Assembly (NCBI GenBank): GCA_029532625.1
Contig: JARFXM010000004.1
Span: 3,720,001 to 3,784,000, forward strand
DNA length: 64,000 bases
Reading direction: 5' to 3'
DNA from: Lomentospora prolificans
Lineage: Eukaryota; Ascomycota; Sordariomycetes; Microascales; Microascaceae
Notes under the pieces: model-generated
Told to the model about the DNA's origin: nothing
The model's input: only the letters and a program-made list of their open reading frames with translations
Database searches by the model: none
Made by a program: the position numbers and the translations under genes
Shown: piece by piece, positions 1-9,943 of the stretch
Numbering within the stretch: position 1 is the first letter of the stretch
Layout of the letters: each line of letters begins with the position of its first letter

Positions 1-342
1 GTAGTTGCTACAAAGGTGCAATACTATCAAAACATTATATCACCGAAAATGTTATTGTATCCCGTCTCGGCGCTTCTAGCTGGCGAAGTCGATCCCCCTT
101 GGCAATGTGGTGTGCAATGGTCATGAAACCCCGTGAGCTTGGGAGGGAAGTGCCTGCTTTGTCGACTGTCGGGCCTTTCAAACGCCTGGTTACGCCATGC
201 CGAACTTCAAAATACCCAACTCAAGAATCATGATACGAGGAAGATGAGGTGACGTCGAACTTGATGAAGCCAAAAAAAAAAACACGAAGACAAAGAGCGC
301 GCCAAAAAAGGAAGGTTAAAAAAATAAAGCTTGCCTTGCTGA
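1..342. other. Flank left of the tRNA, no gene seen
   Basis: This stretch holds A-rich runs (271-282 and 316-326) that serve as, or lie beside, the Pol III terminator of the minus-strand tRNA. No protein-coding signal is visible. Confidence 0.4.
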
Positions 343-428
343 CTTCCCCACCAAGGGTCGAACTTGGAATCTTCCGATGCACTGTTCTCAGTAACAGTCG
401 GACGCCTTAACCATTTGGCCATGGAGAA
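343..428 (-). tRNA. tRNA-Asn (anticodon GTT) with a 13-nt intron
   Basis: Read on the minus strand, the acceptor arms TTCTCCA (428-422) and TGGGGAA (350-344) pair with one G-T wobble, and the discriminator base is G343. The D stem is GCC/GGC. The anticodon stem TCCGA (402-398) pairs perfectly with TCGGA (377-373). The T arm is CCAAG-TTCGACC-CTTGG. The 20 nt between the anticodon-stem halves is too long for a loop. A 7-nt loop C-T-GTT-A-A results if 13 nt (391-379) after position 37 are removed, the canonical site of nuclear tRNA introns. CTGTT of the loop can pair with AACAG in the intron, the usual anticodon-intron pairing. A T-run follows on the minus strand (317-323 region), as expected for RNA polymerase III termination. 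No CCA is encoded, as normal in eukaryotes. Confidence 0.9.
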
Positions 429-885
429 ACGAGGTCGGCAAACGGACAGCTTATTGGTGTATATGGGACATGGAGTGAGGACAACTAAGCATCGTGCAGC
501 ATTGATTGGATGGGAATTCGGAGGTGGAGTCTTATTTATGGATCCCGTCATTCCGTCTTGAGTATCGCATCTGGGTGCTGGGTCGGGTCGCAGGTCGTTG
601 GTCGCCAGGCTAATAGAAGCCGCCTCCGGAGTAGGGCTTTAACACCCAAACCATCCAACACGGGTGCGCTGGACATCAATCAATTGATGCGACATATACG
701 TATCGACATATACGTATCTCTTGTATCTCGTACCTTGGCCCGTTCTATGAAAGCGTCAATGTGTGCACCTGCGCCGTTGTGCAGTGCCGTATGTAACCAT
801 GACTGTAGCGACTACTTTAGTCCCAGTTCGCCTCCACCGGCCTGGCAAAGGGGTCCCACACGGGGTTGAAAATTTCTATATCTCC
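429..885. other. Spacer between tRNA and transposon; 14-nt tandem duplication at 691-718
   Basis: No supportable gene. It contains two adjacent copies of a 14-nt unit, GACATATACGTATC (691-704 and 705-718), preceded by a small palindrome around ATCAATTGAT (about 680-689). Short open frames here have no protein-like character. Confidence 0.4.
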
Positions 886-888
886 CAG

Positions 889-907
889 AGGGATTAGACT
901 TGTTAGC
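889..907 (+). repeat. Left terminal inverted repeat of the Tc1-like element
   Basis: AGGGATTAGACTTGTTAGC pairs with the right-end repeat at 2334-2352, 18 of 19 positions identical after reverse complementing. Confidence 0.85.
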
Positions 908-1101
908 GTGAAACTTCAAGCGCGTCTTACAGGGGTCCCCTGCCAAGTACCTTTACATATTATTTTATATGATAAGGTACTTACACCAAAACAAAACATG
1001 GATGTCGCGTTTTTTCAGCCTTGCATGTTTGAAGCTTTTATTTATCAGAAGTCTGATGATAACTTTCTCGAAGATTATAGTCAAGATATCTACGATGCAG
1101 A

Positions 1102-2253
1102 ATGGATATCGAGGCCATTCTCGCCTGCCCAACCCTACAACAAGGGCAGGTAAATGCTATCGGATTCCTCCCAAATACCCATATCGTGATAGACGACGAT
1201 ATTGAGCCACAGCCACCAAAAAGGAGCTATAAGAAGCAGCTTACCCGCGATGAACGACTTCGCGTTCGGGTCCTTTTCTTTGATGCTGGCTGGTCTTATA
1301 ATGATATTGCAAAACATACCCAGTATACCCATCGCCAGATCCAATACGCATGCAATAATCCAGTCACTCCACAGCGTGGCAACCGCCAAACCCGGCCAGC
1401 AATGAAAACACCTATAAGAGCCCAACTTGACACATGGCTACGCGAATCCACTGCCCACCGGCTCGTTCCGTGGCGGGAGATCCATTTAGTAGCACCAACA
1501 CCCCTTCAAGGATATCGTGAATCAGCTTATCGTACTGCAATGCGGCTCCTTGGCTACCGGCGAAAGGTGCGGCCGCGTAGGATCCACCTTACACCCCGCC
1601 ATAAGAGAGAGAGGGTTGAATTCGCCCGTATGCAGCTTCATATCCGGCCCCGTCCAGAAGACTGGGAAGCAGTGATCTTTTCTGATGAAACATGGGCTTC
1701 GAATGACCCTATGTGGAAGCAGTGGATCACAGTGAACCTAGATGAAACATCAGAAACATGGGCTCTTCTACGACGCAACCCCCAAGGCTGGATGTTCGCC
1801 AGTATGTTTGCAGGTGCGCGTAAGGGCCCAGGCCACTTCTGGGAGAAGGAGTGGGGAGGTATTACAGCGCATAAATATATCTTCTACTTCCTCCCACTTG
1901 TTCGATTCTTTTTCAACGAAAATCAGCCTCATGTTACGATCTTCCAGCAAGATAACGCACCTTCACATCGAGCCTATATCACACAGAACGCACTACAGCA
2001 AATGGGCATCCCAGTGCTAAAGTGGCCTGCGAATAGCCCAGACCTGAATCCTATCGAAAATGTCTGGTTCTGGATCAAGGATTGGATCGAAATGCACTAT
2101 GATATCCAAACAGTTCCGCGGCGGGAGCTTCGATCAGTTATTTTACAAGCGTGGGAAGCAGTACCAAATAGATTCCTGAGGCAACTATCGCACTCAATGG
2201 TGAGAAGGCTGCAACTGGTACTTGATCTTAATGGGGAATGTATTGGTACCTAA
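1102..2253 (+). CDS. Tc1-like transposase, 383 aa
   Basis: The product cuts and pastes its own element. An N-terminal helix-turn-helix region (about residues 45-100, basic) should bind the inverted repeats; the C-terminal half is the DDE catalytic domain. The metal-binding residues are visible as D195 (in FSDETW), D284 (in QQDNAPSH) and E319 (in SPDLNPIENVW), with 34 residues between the last two, so the signature is DD34E as in Tc1-type enzymes. The frame is intact from ATG 1102 to TAA 2251-2253, with no intron needed. A short overlapping frame starting at ATG 998 and ending at 1153 is in a different phase and is probably not part of the protein, though an upstream start or intron cannot be excluded. 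Whether the element is active is not shown by sequence alone. Confidence 0.88.
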   Translation: MDIEAILACPTLQQGQVNAIGFLPNTHIVIDDDIEPQPPKRSYKKQLTRDERLRVRVLFFDAGWSYNDIAKHTQYTHRQIQYACNNPVTPQRGNRQTRPAMKTPIRAQLDTWLRESTAHRLVPWREIHLVAPTPLQGYRESAYRTAMRLLGYRRKVRPRRIHLTPRHKRERVEFARMQLHIRPRPEDWEAVIFSDETWASNDPMWKQWITVNLDETSETWALLRRNPQGWMFASMFAGARKGPGHFWEKEWGGITAHKYIFYFLPLVRFFFNENQPHVTIFQQDNAPSHRAYITQNALQQMGIPVLKWPANSPDLNPIENVWFWIKDWIEMHYDIQTVPRRELRSVILQAWEAVPNRFLRQLSHSMVRRLQLVLDLNGECIGT

Positions 2254-2333
2254 TTATATATGTAATCATAGTATAATATGAAGTACCTATACATATTCCT
2301 AAAATGGACTAGACTTGTATCTTTTTGTTCCAA

Positions 2334-2352
2334 GCTAACAAGTCTGATCCCT
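2334..2352 (-). repeat. Right terminal inverted repeat of the Tc1-like element
   Basis: Reverse complement reads AGGGATCAGACTTGTTAGC, matching the left end with one T/C difference. A further partial copy of the core lies just inside at 2306-2318. Confidence 0.85.
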
Positions 2353-2353
2353 G

Positions 2354-3274
2354 AATAGGTATAGGTTTTTATTTTCACCGAAATCCATCCATGCTCTCCA
2401 CATCCACAAGCCGATGGCGAACAGTCTCCCTTGTTTCCGGGGAAATAATACTAGTAGGAAATGCCTCAGATTTTCATCGTGTGTTTGTGCGCGTAACCCT
2501 GTCATGAAGCACCAGAGCCTAGTCATGAGACCGAGCCGGCACTATAGCTAGGTCATCGTGTAAGTCAAGCGACTAATACCACATCCACATGCCTCAACTG
2601 CCAAATCCGTGCCACTCTCCGGATTCCTCAGCTAATAAGCCGCGCCAGACGAAGGATTCTTATACGGGCCCTTGCAACTTCACCTTTTAGGCAACGCAAA
2701 TATCGTCCTAGCTCCCACTCCTCCACCCCTGTGTTCATTTCCATTTCCATTTTCATCACCATTTGCGAACATGTCCTGGCTTGATTTCTCCAGAGCCGCG
2801 CCTTCCCCGGAGAATGGCTGTTGAGACAACTTGGAATCGGACAAGCTTTGGTGCCCGATGCTCCTTCCTCAGTCGCACCTGTTTTCTTTGCTCTAGCCCC
2901 TCGCGCAACGATTGCCTTGTTTTGCTCTCCTTGTGCTAGGGAACCATCATATTTCCTCGCCTTTCTCGTCTTTTGTATTTTGTTGACTGCCATCTAGTCT
3001 GTGGTCTGTTTTATCCCTAAGTTGCCTATCCATCCCCTATTCTCAAAGTCAGCATTACACGTCTTCCATCGTTGATTTTGTGCGACTTTTCCTATCCCAC
3101 TACCCACGACCGAAGACCCCTGACCTCCGGACCTCCGTTGTTGCCATTTACCATCATCCTCCTCAGATCCATCTTTTTTTCAACCCATTTCCAACCCTTC
3201 ATCCTCCTTTTTATCATAAGAAATCACCATATCACAGTCTGGCATTCACACAGCCTCAGGATACCTATCTCACG
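2354..3274. other. Spacer between transposon and the gene at 3275
   Basis: No supportable gene. The last 250 bases before 3275 are rich in C and T (CCT and TTT runs, many CCACCC blocks), typical of promoter/5' untranslated sequence of filamentous ascomycete genes. A 121-codon minus-strand open frame at 2628-2993 is basic and low in complexity and is not accepted. Confidence 0.4.
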
Positions 3275-4648
3275 ATGAATTTTCTGGTGCTTCCACACCA
3301 GCTGCCCCACCCTATAGTTACGGGGCCCCTATATGCTCCTGACGCACTAGAACGCGTCCTCGAACCTCAAGTTGTTGTCCAGCTGGCCCGAGTTCAGCTT
3401 CGACCTTCCCCAGATAACAAGGGCTTCGTCCGTATCCCAGCCCTTGCCTATACCAACGCCGACCACGGTTCCGACGTGCTCGATATCCCAGCCGAGTGGG
3501 ACACTCCCCAACTCCTTGAGTTCTGCGGTTTCACGCCAGATGCCGCCAACCGCTATTACCAAATCTGGAAAGAGCGAGTGGGTAGGGAGGATCCCGATGG
3601 CATCCTTTCCGGGTCCGCTTTCAATGAACTGCTCGTCGATGTCGCTCTTGAAGCCATGAGAACTCCCAACTACGATGAGTTGTACGCAAACGGTAACTGG
3701 GAAGGCGCTCTAAGGGAACTTGGCGTTGCTGACGATGTCATCGCCTCCATCATGGACCCCCGCTACAAGAGGATTCGAAATCTTGCGGATCCTTGCCATT
3801 GGGTCGAGGATACCGTTGCCAACAACTACGAATTCCTTGTGAATTTGTCGGAACGCATTGCCGCCCGCCGCGATTTCCTTCGCAGCATCAGAAATTGCCG
3901 TGTTAAGTCGAGAGAGCCTTCTCCGACGGTCAAGGACCCGACGGAGGCACCCAACGTGACAGCTTACTATATCCCAGCTCCATTTCACTTGATTCAGAAA
4001 GCCTTCAACAGCGGTGGCATGCATAGCTACACTGGTTTCCTAGCCTCTAAGAACTCGGAATTCCACCCATCGAATGAGCATTACATTCACCTGCTCGCCG
4101 ATAAAGAGTTCGCTACAGAGGTGGCAGGCTACATTGCCAGCCGTAGCCGCTGCAAGCAAGCAGGTCTCTTCAAAGTGGCCTTTCCGAATACACAGTTCAC
4201 GGAAATGGTCAGAGAGCCTGCCTCTGACCGCGACTGGCAAGGCCTTGTCTGGTTCTCTCGAAACCGCCGCGCCAAGGCCCGATATGGAGGGAGCCTGCCC
4301 AAGTCCCTTGAACACTACGCCGACATGCCATTTTTGGCGGGCCCCTTTTGCGGGTTGTCAGAAGCGAAAATTACAGCTTTGCAAAGCCACAAGGAAATCC
4401 AGCCCGTTGTTTTGGACGACGGCAAAATTGTGACTCAGCTCGTCCTACAAACTGACAAGGCGCGCGAGTTTTGGTGGGATCACATGGCTGAGCGCGTCGT
4501 TGTCGACACGATCTCGGATGTGGCAAGCGAGCTTGCGCCCCTTGTTTCACGAGCTGATATCAACGACGACGAGTGGGAGAGCCGCAGGATGGACTGCTGG
4601 AATGGTTGGAGGTGGAACCGCAGCCCTTCGTTTTCCTGGGCCATGTAA
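3275..4648 (+). CDS. Unrecognised protein, 457 aa, single exon
   Basis: I do not recognise this family. The frame is open further upstream (from 3080), but the upstream part reads as translated pyrimidine-rich leader (poly-His, Pro and Phe), so ATG 3275 (MNFLVLPHQL) is preferred. The protein has ordinary soluble composition with no signal peptide or membrane span. Acidic and aromatic residues are spread through it, with a charged central block (SREPSPTVKDP) and a tryptophan-rich C-terminus (CWNGWRWNRS). Codon use is GC-rich at third positions, which supports real coding. The last 20 residues look unusual and an unrecognised 3' intron is possible. It stands alone between a Tc1-like element and a 4-kb gene-poor stretch, so it may be a lineage-specific or transferred gene; that is inference. 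Confidence 0.6.
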   Translation: MNFLVLPHQLPHPIVTGPLYAPDALERVLEPQVVVQLARVQLRPSPDNKGFVRIPALAYTNADHGSDVLDIPAEWDTPQLLEFCGFTPDAANRYYQIWKERVGREDPDGILSGSAFNELLVDVALEAMRTPNYDELYANGNWEGALRELGVADDVIASIMDPRYKRIRNLADPCHWVEDTVANNYEFLVNLSERIAARRDFLRSIRNCRVKSREPSPTVKDPTEAPNVTAYYIPAPFHLIQKAFNSGGMHSYTGFLASKNSEFHPSNEHYIHLLADKEFATEVAGYIASRSRCKQAGLFKVAFPNTQFTEMVREPASDRDWQGLVWFSRNRRAKARYGGSLPKSLEHYADMPFLAGPFCGLSEAKITALQSHKEIQPVVLDDGKIVTQLVLQTDKAREFWWDHMAERVVVDTISDVASELAPLVSRADINDDEWESRRMDCWNGWRWNRSPSFSWAM

Positions 4649-7600
4649 CAACATCATCAGCTCACAAGCTGGGGCTTCTTATTTGTTTTTTTACTGGCGT
4701 ACGGATGCAGAAACGGCGGCGCCAATCTCTTCTTTCCTTTTCTTTTTCTTACTTTACCAGTTTCCTTTTCTTTTCTTTTCTGTTTTTCGCTCCTCGAACG
4801 AAAGGGCGCATGGCGTGCATGATGCATTTAGACAAAAGTATTGGAACGGAATGGCGGAACGGATTTGTACCTTAAAACACGCATGGAATCTGGTCTGGCT
4901 GATACCCACTCTTGGCGCTCAAACGGACTAACGAAGCGTGTATTCTAATTCAAATGATTTCATATATATAAAAAGAATAAAAAAAAAGGTAAAAAGAAAG
5001 GCCGGACAACGTAACATAAGCCAAACAAAGCAGAGCGAACCATCACGGCACGTAGCCTCAATATTGATGATCAGGTCGAAAACAACCCAGACGTTGCATG
5101 CCTGGATGAGGCGGAGTTTCCCTTCGCCACGCTTTCCAAGCGCCCACAACCAACAGTCATTGTGTCAATCACAAGACCGTCGGACCAGTTGAAGCCAAAA
5201 ATGGAGCTGCGCGTATGACTCCTCCCGTCAGCCTCCCCACGCAAAACACTCTCTGTGATTGAATGGCTCTCTCCCGTTGTTCTTCCCCCCCCCCCACCCC
5301 GCCACCCCCTGGCCGACCGCGTACACAGTACTTTCCAGCGCCACTCGGCAGCACAATCCGCCACCAATCACTATCCACCCAAGCACCTCTGACGTAGGCG
5401 CGGCGGCTGCGTGTACTCCTCAACAGGCAGACCCTTGCCTGCGACTTTTGCACATTATGATGCTGGTGCAGCGGGCCGTCTCCCGCGCCGAAAGGAGGAT
5501 CGTGGTTGCGTCCGTTCTTTTGTTTGGTAGAACTGGACGATGCCGGTCGCCGATTCGGTGCTGCACGCGGAGGTGGCGGACGTGGAAACGTGGAAATGCT
5601 CTCGTGCCAAAATTCGAGAGACGGATGATGGTTATCGAAAATTATTAGATTGGCCAATATTCATCCCAATTGTTTTGTTGAGTAAAACTCACTCGTAAGA
5701 CTCCAATGTTATCACTGTCTGGCCAAACACTGGGGGGACGCAATATCGTGAGCAGTGGTGGTGTTAATCTCTGGCCACTGTGGCTCGGTTACACACGGCT
5801 CCGAGGGATGAGGCAGTCGACGGCGAAACGAAACGAGTCTGTGCTGCTGTCTTTTTTTTCGCATGGTGTAGATATTGTAGATACGAAGTAGATGTCTTTG
5901 TCGAGGGGTTCCAGTCCGAGTGTGTTGGAAACACCCCGTTGTAAGTAGGAGTTTCGAGCCCTGTTCTACTGGGCCGGTTCGACAACCGGCTCTCCTCTGG
6001 AGAGCTGCTGTTGACGATGGTTTCAGATTCCTCGCAGGGTATTTTCTCGCGACATGCTAGGCATCGCAGTTGAGTTATTAAAAAATTGAGAATGCGACAG
6101 ACTGGGGCATGTTAGTCGTCGAGTGCATTGATGGAGGATGGAGTATAGCTGATGGAAGCTGTGCCGAGTGTAAGCTTGGTATTTGGGGTGGCGTTAGGCC
6201 CTTCTCCCGTCTCCCGTCTAGAAGACGTCGATCATTCCAGTGTGTTGGACGTCGAAGTAACGCCACGTAAAAGAGGGCTGTGTTCCAGAGAGGTTATGGG
6301 GCCAGAAGGTAGGCTTGTGGTGTTGTCAGACCAATGTGCCGAATTTAGGGAACTCTCCGAGGCCGCAAAGGTCGGGCTCGCCGAAGTAAGAGTCGGTTCT
6401 GAAATGGGTGTTCCGATCGAGATAGGAGGGAATGGACCCCAGACGACAGCGATGAGGCTAATCCGGGAGTTGCGGGTTCAGTTCGCGTATATGAACTACC
6501 GGGGAACACCATAGAATTTCACACAGGAAATGAGAAGGACAGACTAAGAAGGTTGGTTGGGAAGGCCCTTGACGATCCAGTCTCTGTAGATCCGGCATTG
6601 GAGATGCCACAACTCAAGACTGCTGTAGGACCAGACGGACGTGTTGAGAGTGCCCCTGCCAGAGGAGCTCGATAGCCAAGTTCTATATGATAATAACTTG
6701 AACGGAAGAGACTGCTCTGTCCCTCAAGGGGTTCTTTCTGGAACCAAGACATGAGAACTAGTTGTGGATGGCGCTGTAGGCTTTAACATAGGAAGGGCAA
6801 AAAGTGAACGTGCCTAACCTAGTGGTCGGCTCGACTGTATCTGAGGCTGGCAGAGAAGAATATTGGCTAGTGATGGTCGGTTAAATCGAGGGAAACGCTT
6901 GTCTCCGTTCGTCTACCTACAAAGAGATGCTCTCAAAGGGGTGAGTACCTTTAAGAACAATCTCGTCTCAAGCCTTGCTCCCCAAAAGGAAGCGCAAAGA
7001 AGGGAACGTCCACGTGGGGAGAAGTGTGGCGTACATCGGCGAACCGTAAATTCTTACTCTAAGGCCTAGTCTACTATGCTATCGCAAAGGCGTCCATGAT
7101 AGCTCGACGGCGATATGCTGTGTCTTGTTTCATTGTCTCTTAGACCCTTGCCAGTCGGTTTTTGATCTGAGAGTCAGCAATATTTCGACGGGTAAAGTTC
7201 TGAAATCTTGCCAAGGAAACAACCATCACCTTTATTTGGAGTTAGATTCCACCTAATAGACCTGCAATGATGTTCCAAGTTGGTTGCGAGGACAGACAAT
7301 GAAACCTGGCGACTGCCATTGCGAGGCTAGTTCGCTGTTCTCCACCTTGGTCTGGTAGTCTGTCCGGAGTTCAAAGATCAGGGGCCGGCCAATCTTTGAG
7401 AATATTCCTAGCTTTAATAGATTATGTCTTCATGTCTGCGCTTACACAAGCCTTTTTCCTATTCCCTGATGATCCTCCATCTTCTATACGAATGTTCTTG
7501 CGCATGCACTTGTCGGGTCAGCATATCAAGTCCCGGTAGACACGGTAATAGTCGGGTAGAAATATGCTTCATAGAGAGAATACGCCAAGGCAAATGATAT

Positions 7601-8770
7601 CTCGTCCTGCGCTGGTCTAGGGCTTTCGAACTTGACGTCTGGGAGCCTAGCCTCGAGGAATTGCCTACTTTGTTCCCCCCAACGTGGCGCTTTCACGCCA
7701 TCTGTATGTTGCCTCGAACAGCAACTGCTAAAGAAACGTCGAATCTAACATATGTCAACATACTCGTTTCCTGTTAAACAAGTGGCTGGTAGTCGTGCCG
7801 ATAGTATAAACCCCCTATCAAACAACAGGGTGCAAAGAATGAACCCCTGATGATATGACAAAGTTAAATGACCATCACCGAGTTATCCTGTAGTCTGCCT
7901 CCTATCAACACTAGCAAAAACACGGGAATACACCGGGGTACAATGTGTCGCTAGGTTGGATAAACCACGTGGACTCGTAATCGACCGTCCCCCATTACAG
8001 CTTGATCACCAAACCTGGGTGACAAGTAGGGGGGGAAAGGCTAAGCTGGATATTCAAGACCAATGCTATCAATAACATCGCCCTATTGGTGGCGTCGCCA
8101 TTGAATATAGTGCAGGAACTAAAGCGCGCGAAGGCCAGACTCCCCCGTCCCGGATGCTGCCGCCACAGGCTGTCGAGGCCTACACTCCATTTGTCACCAT
8201 CATCAAGGAGCCGTATTGACTTGAGCAAGTATATTAGAAGTGAATTATTACTAACGGGCCTAGAAAATGTGATAATCCGAGATGTGCTGTCCATCTCATT
8301 CACCTGCCACACACAGATTCTGTACGCCTCTGTTTTCGTTCACGAAAATAGTTTAGTTGTGTGAAATAGGACATGGCCATCCCCAATCGCCCATGCGCAA
8401 AACGGTCTGGCGGCTCACCGAGCCTGAAACTCGAGTACATGAAATGGTTCGTAAGGGTTGAATTCTTCCGCTCATCGCTAAGAATACGATTTGCGAGAGC
8501 CTGCCCCACAGTGTTACTGCGTATCATATACTCCAACTACTGATGCCATTGATTTTATCAGTCTTGGCCCGTCAGAAACTGGAATCCTATATTGTTCATC
8601 GCATGTGTTAAAGCTGTTATTAGTGGCGCGGGAGCTCGCCTCGGGCGAGCCCAAACAAACTTATGAGGACTTGCAATGTCGATTGCGACTGCTTGAAGCT
8701 GAAACGAAACTAACTGATTTCCGGGCTCATCAATTGTCATGATCGTGAATTCGTATTCCTCGTCGTATCT
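4649..8770. other. 4.1-kb stretch without a supportable gene
   Basis: Starts with pyrimidine-rich sequence (4730-4800) and contains a poly-C run (about 5286-5300). Base composition is mixed rather than strongly AT-rich, so it is not a classic RIP-mutated repeat. Open frames are short, scattered and without recognisable domains; the longest (5169-5657 minus, 6152-6514 plus) are low-complexity or lack splice support. A short perfect hairpin (GCTCGCC / GGCGAGC) lies at 8634-8650. It could hold a decayed transposon, a non-coding transcript or lineage-specific genes; none can be shown from sequence alone. Confidence 0.35.
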
Positions 8771-9943
8771 TTAGTTGGTCTTCTTCGCGGAGCCGTTCGA
8801 ATTGGCGCCATTCGCGGAGTGAGAGGTAGTATCATCTAGCGCCATTGATGAATGGTCTGCTTCGATATCCGCGGCCCAGAGCGCAGCACCCACTGCATTT
8901 GGTTAGCGCCCATTGAAAAGAGGTATTAAAATGATACTGACGTAATAAAACATACCTGTGTTGGTGAATGAGAAGAGGATTGACAAAAATGGAATCATCT
9001 CAAGGAGAGTTGCCATGAGGCCAAACCTGGAAGAACAGTAAGTTAGATGATGTGCGAATTCGGAAGCAAGTCGCGACGTACGTGGTATACGGGGCAACAT
9101 GGATACGGAGCCAATCTGACTGACGAGATTCGGGCCATTTCTTGAGTTGGAAATACTAGGGCGGCGACCTGTCAGTACTGGACGAGGGAATGTAGTAGGA
9201 ACTCTCCAATCTATCTCGCAGGCTTACACGGCTATGGATGACCTTGCCCCGGGCACGGCCCTGGATGACAAGAAAAATGACGGTACCGACGATGGGAATG
9301 AAGTTTAGAGGGAGATACATGATATATCGGACGATTGATTTGAGACTGAAGCGCTCAAGTGGGCTTTTGATGATCTTCCCTAGCCGTTCCATAGCGGTAG
9401 ATCCGGATTTGAGCTCTCGGCCTTCCTGGACAATGTTGGAAGCGTTCCTCGCCACAAGGGTGCCATCAAATGTGTCTACTAGGGCATCATGAAGCAGCCA
9501 GTTTCGGGAGATGAGGTTGATGATGGTAGCACTTTCGTTGAGAATGAGAATGACGGTGGTAAAGACGGCGAGTGGGCCATTGACAAAGACGAGAATGGCG
9601 AGCTGGGGTAGGTAGGTGAAAAAGAACATGGCCAACACCACGCTGACCGAGAGCAGCAGGTATGGACCGAGATGGACGGCGAACGGCTTCCATATGGAGG
9701 GTCTCGTAACGAAATAGAAGAAGCCTTTAATGGGATATAGATATGCCCGGCTCTTTGCGGCATCAGCGACAAGAATCTTTGCTTTGTCGTAATCCTCTTG
9801 GCTATACCGACAGCGGTTAGGGACTAGTATATCTAGGGGTATCAGTATCCTTCGCAGGAGGAGACTTACATGACCTCTTGGGCCTTGGATTGGATCGATC
9901 CAACGGCACCTCTGCCCGCGGATGACTCCGACTTTCGCGGCAT
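8771..9943 (-). CDS. RRT8/LDS-like (outer spore wall / lipid droplet) membrane protein, 304 aa
   Basis: Five exons on the minus strand: 9943-9870, 9801-9228, 9155-9082, 9026-8956, 8892-8771; introns 68, 72, 55 and 63 nt with GTAAGT, GTAAGC, GTACGT and GTATGT donors. Total 915 nt, in frame throughout. The protein starts MPRKSESSAG and has several hydrophobic spans (about residues 65-85, 88-115, 185-210, 245-270), with the motif TLLEMIPFLSILFSFTNTVG and a GAALWAADIE tail shared by fungal EI24/Rrt8-type proteins. In yeast the Rrt8, Lds1 and Lds2 proteins sit on lipid droplets and act in outer spore wall (dityrosine layer) formation. In filamentous fungi this large family is mostly uncharacterised, so the cellular role here is inferred from family only. 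C-terminus is Ser/Asn-rich and polar. Confidence 0.82.

Larger units (their letters stand above)
886..2353 (+). mobile_element. Tc1-like (DD34E) DNA transposon, apparently full length
   Basis: A single transposase gene is bracketed by terminal inverted repeats of 19 bp with one mismatch: AGGGATTAGACTTGTTAGC at 889-907 and the reverse complement of AGGGATCAGACTTGTTAGC at 2334-2352. The outermost bases can be extended to CAG at each end if a 2-bp insertion is allowed on the left, so the exact ends are uncertain by a few bases. A clean TA target duplication is not obvious: TA dinucleotides lie 8 bp outside the left repeat and 3 bp outside the right repeat. Size (about 1.47 kb) and structure fit fungal Tc1/mariner elements. 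The open frame has no stop codons or RIP-like decay, so the copy looks recent. Confidence 0.85.

Noticed and set aside
998..1153. Short frame starting at ATG 998 within the transposon
   Set aside because: Different phase from the transposase, no splice link found; the 1102 start already gives a complete protein.
2628..2993. Minus-strand open frame, 121 codons
   Set aside because: Basic, repetitive (MKMEMEM) and in a promoter-like region; no homology-like pattern.
5169..5657. Minus-strand open frame, 162 codons
   Set aside because: Low-complexity Pro/Gly/Arg runs over a poly-C tract; reads as chance.
5966..5992. tRNA T-arm-like sequence (GGTTCGACAACC)
   Set aside because: Loop length is wrong and no acceptor, D or anticodon arm can be folded around it.
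6152..6514. Plus-strand open frame, 120 codons with an ATG start
   Set aside because: No domain, no flanking splice structure, no clear codon bias; kept only as a remote possibility.
8634..8650. Short hairpin GCTCGCC/GGCGAGC
   Set aside because: Seven-base arms with a three-base loop are expected by chance at this length scale in 64 kb; not given its own finding.
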